Shown piece after piece: positions 1-64,000 of a stretch of 64,000 nt of DNA. Where the stretch lies: NCBI GenBank assembly GCA_965153355.1, contig OZ231128.1:21762001-21826000 (forward strand), written 5' to 3'. How positions within the stretch are numbered: position 1 is the stretch's first letter; every line of letters begins with the position of its first letter. Below the pieces are notes generated by a model. The model was given only the letters and a program-made list of their open reading frames with translations. It was not told the origin of the DNA and did not search any database. Position numbers and translations under genes: made by a program. Source of the stretch: Flaccisagitta enflata. Its lineage: Eukaryota > Chaetognatha > Sagittoidea > Aphragmophora.

Positions 1-344
1 TCATACATTCATTCATTCACTATCTCATTCACTAACTCATTCATTCATTCATTCATTCATTCATTCATTCATTCATTCATTCATTCATTCATTCATTCGT
101 TCATTCATTCATTTATTCATTAATTCCTTCACTCATTCATCCAGTCACTCATTCATTCATTCATTCATTCATTCATTCATTCATTCATTCATTCATTCAT
201 TCATTCATTCATTTATTCATTAATTCCTTCACTCATCCATTCAATCATTCATTCATTCATTCATTCATTCATTCATGCATCCATTCATTCATTCATTCAT
301 TCATTCATTCATTCATTCATTCATTCATTCATTCATTCATTCAT

Positions 345-345
<1 letters not shown>
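1..345. repeat. (TTCA)n microsatellite
   Basis: Near-uninterrupted TTCA tetranucleotide with a few ATTTATTCATTAATTCC-type variants repeated inside. It adjoins the last fucosyltransferase exon and runs off the left edge. Confidence 0.97.
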
Positions 346-58037
<57,692 letters not shown>

Positions 58038-58099
58038 CTGAAGAGGAGAAGATACAAAAAAAGACATATTATAATGTTGTATATTGTAGAAATGATTTG

Positions 58100-58147
58100 T
58101 CGTCATATTGACTCTTGAATTTGATAGGCTGATAAGCAACACTGTTA
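58100..58147 (-). pseudogene. Diverged partial duplicate of fucosyltransferase exon 1
   Basis: On the minus strand it has an acceptor-like CAG, then about 48 bp matching the start of exon 57877-58037. It encodes NSVAYQPIKFKSQYDD against NSVSYQPVKFKNPYEG. Most amino-acid changes are conservative. The similarity ends after about 16 codons and the frame soon stops, so it is an exon fragment, not a full alternative exon. Confidence 0.75.
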
Positions 58148-58159
58148 TCTGCTGAGCGG

Positions 58160-58779
58160 AAGATATAAATGGGATGAGACGTGGAGGATTAAAACAAATT
58201 TAAAATCGTAATCGGTCATGACTCATGAAGCAGTAGTAGTCATTTGTAATTCTGTAATTCGTCTTTTGGTCAGATATTACGATCCTTTTTTCTCTGTATT
58301 TGCTTTTTGAACCTCTTTCAGTCAGTCAGATGATGAAAGAAAAAAACCTTCTTATTGATGAGCTTGTAAAAGCTTACTCCGAACCACTTGAGAATTGCCA
58401 TACTTCTCCATTTGACGTTTTTTTTTCAAACATTTGCATGGTGAAATGAAACTCAAAACTTCCTAAATGTTGCCTATTTTTGGTAACTAATCAACCTAAT
58501 CGATATGTTGGTTTACTCTTTTTTGGGGGTAATGGATTTGACCTTGCTTAAATCCACATCGTCCTTTTGTACGTGTCTTTTTGCCTGTACAATAGACGCC
58601 ATTCAATTCAGTCAGTCGACTGGGGCAAGTTAAGTTAATGTAAATTGGATATTGACGACAGTCTTGGTGCAAAGAAGTTGGATTCCCCTAGAATTTCGAT
58701 AGTTCTTGAAAGTTTGTTGGTTTCCTATTTGCCAACGCTGCACTACACTCAATCATACTATGCACTACATCATCGGTTT
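58160..58779. other. Sequence upstream of exon 1, no feature recognised
   Basis: AT-rich intron or upstream DNA. I searched it on the minus strand for the missing N-terminal exon and found nothing convincing. Confidence 0.5.
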
Positions 58780-58985
58780 AGGAGCAAAGTGCAGCATCTA
58801 CAAATAGCCTAATAGGAATTTCTTTGATAGCAATCAGGCATAGTGCGGCATCGACAAATAAGAATCCATTTGATTGCAACCAGAAATCAGTTTAGGAGCA
58901 TAGTGCGGCATCGGCAAATAGGCCTTCATTTGATTGCACTCAAACATCAGTCTAGGAGCATAGTGCGGCATCGGCAAATAGGATT
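58780..58985. repeat. 60-bp tandem repeat, about 3.5 copies
   Basis: Units with GGAGCATAGTGCGGCATCGG, CAAATAGG and TTTGATTGCA; the left copies are more diverged. Period 60 keeps a minus-strand frame open (YLPMPHYAP repeats), which I treat as chance. Confidence 0.88.
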
Positions 58986-59058
58986 TCACGCTCGCGCGCA
59001 CAAACTCCCGATCAAGAGTCTCAAGACGCGGTAGCGGTAAGAGGCAGCAGAAGCAAGT

Positions 59059-59318
59059 GGTGGCGGTAGTGGTGGTGGTGGTGGTGGTGGTGGTGGTGGT
59101 GGTGGTGGTGGTGGTGGTGGTGGTGGTGGTGGTGGTGGTGGTGGTGGTGGTGGTGGTGGTGGTGGTGGTGGTGGTGGTGGTGGTGGTGGTGGTGGTGGTG
59201 GTGGTGGTGGTGGTGGTGGTGGTGGTGGTGGTGGTGGTGGTGGTGGTGGTGGTGGTGGTGGTGGTGGTGGAGGTGGTTGTGGTGGTGGGGGTCGTGTGGT
59301 GGTGGTGGTGGTGGTGAT
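59059..59318. repeat. (GGT)n microsatellite
   Basis: GGT triplets, about 80 copies, degenerate at the right. Poly-Val, poly-Pro, poly-His and poly-Thr frames are artefacts. Confidence 0.97.
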
Positions 59319-59324
59319 GCACAC

Positions 59325-62246
59325 TGGGCTGAAATCACCACCCAGCAGCACTTACCGACCAAAACCACCCATCACCACCCAGACACCCTATTCCCCTATC
59401 ACACTGGGCTGAAATCACCACCCAGCAGCACTTACCGACCAAAACCACCCATCACCACCCAGACACCCTATTCCCCTATCACACTGGGCTGAAATCACCA
59501 CCCAGCAGCACTTACCGACCAAAACCACCCATCACCACCCAGACACCCTATTCCCTATCACACTGGGCTGAAATCACCACCCAGCAGCAGCACCTACCAC
59601 CAAACCACCCATCACCACCCAGACACCCTATTCCCTATCACACTGGGCTGAAATCACCACCCAGCAGCACTTACCACCAAAACCACCCATCACCACCCAG
59701 ACACCCTATTCCCCTATCACACTGGGCTGAAATCACCACCAGCAGCACCCACCGACCAAAACCACCATCACCACCCAGACACCCTATTCCACTATCACAC
59801 TGGGCTGAAATCACCACCCAGCAGCACTTACCGACCAAAACCACCCATCACCACCCAGACACCCTATTCCCCTATCACACTGGGCTGAAATCACCACCCA
59901 GCAGCACTTACCGACCAAAACCACCCATCACCACCCAGACACCCTATTCCCCTATCACACTGGGCTGAAATCACCACCCAGCAGCACTTACCGACCAAAA
60001 CCACCCATCACCACCCAGACACCCTATTCCCCTATCACACTGGGCTGAAATCACCACCCAGCAGCACTTACCGACCAAAACCACCCATCACCACCCAGAC
60101 ACCCTATTCCCCTATCACACTGGGCTGAAATCACCACCCAGCAGCACTTACCGACCAAAACCACCCATCACCACCCAGACACCCTATTCCCCTATCACAC
60201 TGGGCTGAAATCACCACCCAGCAGCACTTACCGACCAAAACCACCCATCACCACCCAGACACCCTATTCCCCTATCACACTGGGCTGAAATCACCACCCA
60301 GCAGCACTTACCGACCAAAACCACCCATCACCACCCAGACACCCTATTCCCCTATCACACTGGGCTGAAATCACCACCCAGCAGCACTTACCGACCAAAA
60401 CCACCCATACACCCTATTCCCCTATCACACTGGGCTGAAATCACCACCCAGCAGCACTTACCGACCAAAACCACCCATCACCACCCAGACACCCTATTCC
60501 CCTATCACACTGGGCTGAAATCACCACCCAGCAGCACTTACCGACCAAAACCACCCATCACCACCCAGACACCCTATTCCTCTATCACACTGGGCTGAAA
60601 TCACCACCCAGCAGCACGACCAAAACCACTATCACCACCCAGACACCCTATTCCCCTATCACACTGGGCTGAAATCACCACCCAGCAGCACTTACCGACC
60701 AAAACCACCCATCACCACCCAGACACCCTATTCCCCTATCACACTGGGCTGAAATCACCACCCAGCAGCACTTACCGACCAAAACCACCCATCACCACCC
60801 AGACACCCTATTCCCCTATCACACTGGGCTGAAATCACCACCCAGCAGCACTTACCGACCAAAACCACCCATCACCACCCAGACACCCTATTCCCCTATC
60901 ACACTGGGCTGAAATCACCACCCAGCAGCACTTACCGACCAAAACCACCCATCACCACCCAGACACCCTATTCCCCTATCACACTGGGCTGAAATCACCA
61001 CCCAGCAGCACTTACCGACCAAAACCACCCATCACCACCCAGACACCCTATTCCCCTATCACACTGGGCTGAAATCACCACCCAGCAGCACTTATCTACC
61101 CAAACCACCCATCCCCACCCAGACACCCTATTCCCCTATCACACTGGGCTGAAATCACCACCCAGCAGCACTTACCGACCAAAACCACCCATCACCACCC
61201 AGACACCCTATTCCCCTATCACACTGGGCTGAAATCACCACCCAGCAGCACTTACCGACCAAAACCACCCATCACCACCCAGACACCCTATTCCCCTATC
61301 ACACTGGGCTGAAATCACCACCCAGCAGCACTTACCACCAAACCACCCATCACCACCCAGACACCCTATTCTATTCTATCACACTGGGCTGAAATCACCA
61401 CCCAGCAGCACTTACCGACCAAAACCACCCATCACCACCCAGACACCCTATTCTATCACACTGGGCTGAAAAATCACCCAGCAGCACTTACCGACCAAAA
61501 CCACCATCACCACCCAGACACCCTATTCCCTATCACACTGGGCTGAAATCACCACCCAGCAGCACTTACCGACCAAAACCACCCATCACCACCCAGACAC
61601 CCTATTCCCCTATCACACTGGGCTGAAATCACCACCCAGCAGCACTTACCGACCAAAACCACCCATCACCACCCAGACACCCTATTCCCCTATCACACTG
61701 GGCTGAAATCACCACCCAGCAGCACTTAACCAAAACCACCCATCACCACCCAGACACCTATTCCCTATCACATGGGCTGAAATCACCACCCAGCAGCACT
61801 TACCCACCAAAACCACCCATCACCACCCAGACACCCTATTCCCCTATCACACTGGGCTGAAATCACCACCCAGCAGCACTTACCGACCAAAACCACCCAT
61901 CACCACCCAGACACCCTATTCCCCTATCACACTGGGCTGAAATCACCACCCAGCAGCACTTACCGACCAAAACCACCCATCACCACCCAGACACCCTATT
62001 CCCCTATCACACTGGGCTGAAATCACCACCCAGCAGCACTTACCGACCAAAACCACCCATCACCACCCAGACACCCTATTCCCCTATCACACTGGGCTGA
62101 AATCACCACCCAGCAGCACTTACCGACCAAAACCACCCATCACCACCCAGACACCCTATTCCCCTATCACACTGGGCTGAAATCACCACCCAGCAGCACT
62201 TACCGACCAAAACCACCCATCACCACCCAGACACCCTATTCCCCCA
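59325..62246. repeat. 80-bp minisatellite, about 36 copies
   Basis: Unit CACACTGGGCTGAAATCACC, ACCCAGCAGCACTTACCGAC, CAAAACCACCCATCACCACC, CAGACACCCTATTCCCCTAT. Most copies are identical. Indel-bearing copies cluster at 59580-59790, 60400, 60610 and 61330-61770. Its complement shares TTTTGGTCGGT with the 91-bp array. Confidence 0.97.
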
Positions 62247-62640
62247 CCAAGTTGCATTCTTCCTGCCCTTTGCCGCCATCCCACCCACCACCAAATTTCG
62301 TTTTCTTTATTATAGATCATTTGCAATTGAATTGATGTAACATGCGCTCTAATTCTGACGCTCTGTATGTACATCAGCCCTTCCTCAAACTGCTTCTTTT
62401 TTGAATAGGTTATATCGCAAGGTAGAATTTAGATGGAATAGATATTTGGGGAATGGTATAAGAGCAATTCGTAACCCTAAAAACGGTGTTGCCGGTGATA
62501 TCGACAATGTGCAAATAGCAGTAATGGCGACTATCGCGGTGAGGAAAAACGTCATAAGCATTGGTCACTTTTCACCATGCTTTCATCTTCAGTCACTGAA
62601 AATTTATTCATTTGTTAGATTAAATCAAGAGCAATTGTAT
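62247..62640. other. Sequence right of the 80-bp array
   Basis: No gene recognised. The 100-codon frame starting at 62401 has a non-ATG start and no domain. Confidence 0.5.
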
Positions 62641-63140
62641 GTATTGAATGCACTGAATAATCAGAGAAAAATACGACTGAGCCAAATGAGCTCGATGAGC
62701 TAAGATACTCAAAATCACTCACCCAGATGACCAGTTATGCTCACTGGTATATTCTTGTATTTGCATGCTCAGACAGGTATCAAAACAGTTATTTATCCCA
62801 TTTGAAATTTCAGAAAAGAACTAAATGAGCTAAGTGAGCTAGAATACTGAAATACACACTCACAGATGAGCAATTATGCTCACTGACATGCTTTCTTAAA
62901 TTTGCATGCTCAAAAAAGTATCAAAAAATCTATTCATTTTTCCGATTTAAAATCAGAAAAAAATTGAGCTAAATAAGCTTAATGAGCTAGAATACTTAAA
63001 AGCACCCTCAACGGTGAGCAGCTACACTCAGGAACATGTTTCTTTATATTTGCATGCTCAAACAAACATCAATATACTTCTTTATTGATCCTACATGAAA
63101 TTGTAATAAATTGAAAAAAAAATTCAGCCAAATGAGATTC
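62640..63140. repeat. About 145-bp diverged tandem repeat, 3-4 copies
   Basis: TTTGCATGCTCA recurs at 62760, 62901 and 63049 with GAGCTAGAATACT and GAGCAATTATGCTCACTG blocks between. Old, diverged copies. Confidence 0.82.
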
Positions 63141-63299
63141 ACAACTTCTTAATAAGAAAATGAGAACCATGTTTCTCTCAGATATGTCAAAATGTCAAAG
63201 ACTGACTACGACTTTTTTCCCAATTACTAAAGCATAAAAAATTAGATGACAATTGTTTTAATATCGAATGGCAGACAGACAGACAGTGATATTATGGGC

Positions 63300-63428
63300 C
63301 TGTCTCTACTCATGACAATCGCGTTTTTAAGGAGCCACTTGGTCGCTTGCTACGTTTATTCGTTCACACCGCTCACTGCGCTCACTCACTCCGCTGCACT
63401 CCGCTTTGCTATGCTAGCTTCACTTGCT

Positions 63429-63430
<2 letters not shown>
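63300..63430 (-). mobile_element. MITE family GGGCGTGTTTCTAG, truncated reverse copy
   Basis: GTCTCTACTCATGACAATCG, CGTTTTTAAGGAGCCACTTG and the CTCACTGCGCTCACTCACTC core, cut off by a (GT)n run. Confidence 0.7.
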
Positions 63431-63492
<62 letters not shown>

Positions 63493-63515
63493 CGTGCGTG
63501 TGTGTTGTTGTGTTG
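63431..63515. repeat. (GT)n microsatellite
   Basis: GT dinucleotide with GC variants at the right end. Confidence 0.95.
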
Positions 63516-64000
63516 TTATGTTTTTTTATATATTTCATGTTTTTGTTTTGTTTTTGTGTGTTTCCGTTTTGTTATCGCATGTTTATGTCTGGATACCGCA
63601 TGTTCATGTTTTCATAAGGAATGTTTATCTTTGATATTAAATGGGATTCATGGCGCCACTTCGCTGCAGAATCCGTTGAACACGACAAACCGACTCGCCG
63701 TCAGCTGATCCTGTGACCGCGGTCATCAGCGGTATTCATCGGTATTTGTCATTGGAGAAAGGAGGGCCGATGAGAAATCATTTTGGCAGCAAATCTCACA
63801 AATTAATGATTGTTATAGTAATAGTGCAAATAATGACAAAAATGAAAACACTTGTTTAGTGTTAACCCATACTTTCAAGTTACCACGAGTATTGTATCTA
63901 AATTGTAAGAAATGTGCAAATTCTGAATATGGGTTTGAATCCCCCCCTCGATCGATCCATGATGCAGAATCCTTTGTCTTTGACAACTCGAATTGCCATG
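63516..64000. other. Right edge, no feature recognised
   Basis: A GC-richer patch at 63650-63770 (GACCGCGGTCATCAGCGG) has no coding support that I can see. Confidence 0.45.

Noticed and set aside
58834-59030. YLPMPHYAP peptide repeat as a missing fucosyltransferase exon
   Set aside because: It follows a 60-bp tandem repeat with no splice context and no family similarity.
62401-62703. 100-codon frame
   Set aside because: Non-ATG start, no domain, AT-rich composition, runs into diverged tandem repeats.

Overview
The window is eukaryotic, from an invertebrate animal. It has spliced exons with GT-AG borders, very abundant microsatellites, several minisatellite arrays, and LTR, non-LTR and MITE-type transposons. 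The host protein reads like an invertebrate alpha-1,3-fucosyltransferase, and the retrotransposon types fit an arthropod (perhaps a crustacean). The species cannot be fixed from sequence alone.

One host gene spans nearly the whole window on the minus strand. Six exons (58037-57877, 40142-40007, 39609-39059, 37977-37811, 1639-1484, 483-345) join in consistent phase into 435 residues of a Golgi-type GT10 alpha-1,3-fucosyltransferase. The N-terminal membrane-anchor exon(s) lie beyond the right edge. The introns are 17.7, 0.4, 1.1, 36.2 and 1.0 kb. Almost everything else in the window sits inside these introns or upstream of the first visible exon.

The 36-kb intron (1640-37810) holds long microsatellites, a 91-bp minisatellite (9.5-12.9 kb), a 60-bp minisatellite split by a short non-autonomous LTR element (13818-15156), several MITE-like families, and a plus-strand non-LTR retrotransposon (about 27.2-35.4 kb). 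That element has a gag-like ORF1 interrupted by a TA-flanked 591-bp MITE, an endonuclease/reverse-transcriptase ORF2 with no upstream AUG, and an unusual acidic third ORF carrying repeated SUMO-consensus motifs.

The 17.7-kb intron (40143-57876) is almost entirely one young Ty3/gypsy-type LTR retrotransposon (41468-56853, 15.4 kb). It has two 679-bp LTRs with one difference seen, a GTAT target duplication and a primer site matching tRNA-Gly. It encodes gag, then pol (protease, RT, RNase H, integrase), then three extra ORFs of unknown function, followed by a repeat-rich 3' region. Without the insertion this intron would be about 2.3 kb.

Right of the first visible exon (58.1-64 kb) there are a diverged partial exon duplicate, a 60-bp repeat, a (GGT)n tract, an 80-bp minisatellite of about 36 copies, and diverged tandem repeats. 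I saw no rRNA, tRNA, CRISPR or bacterial features.
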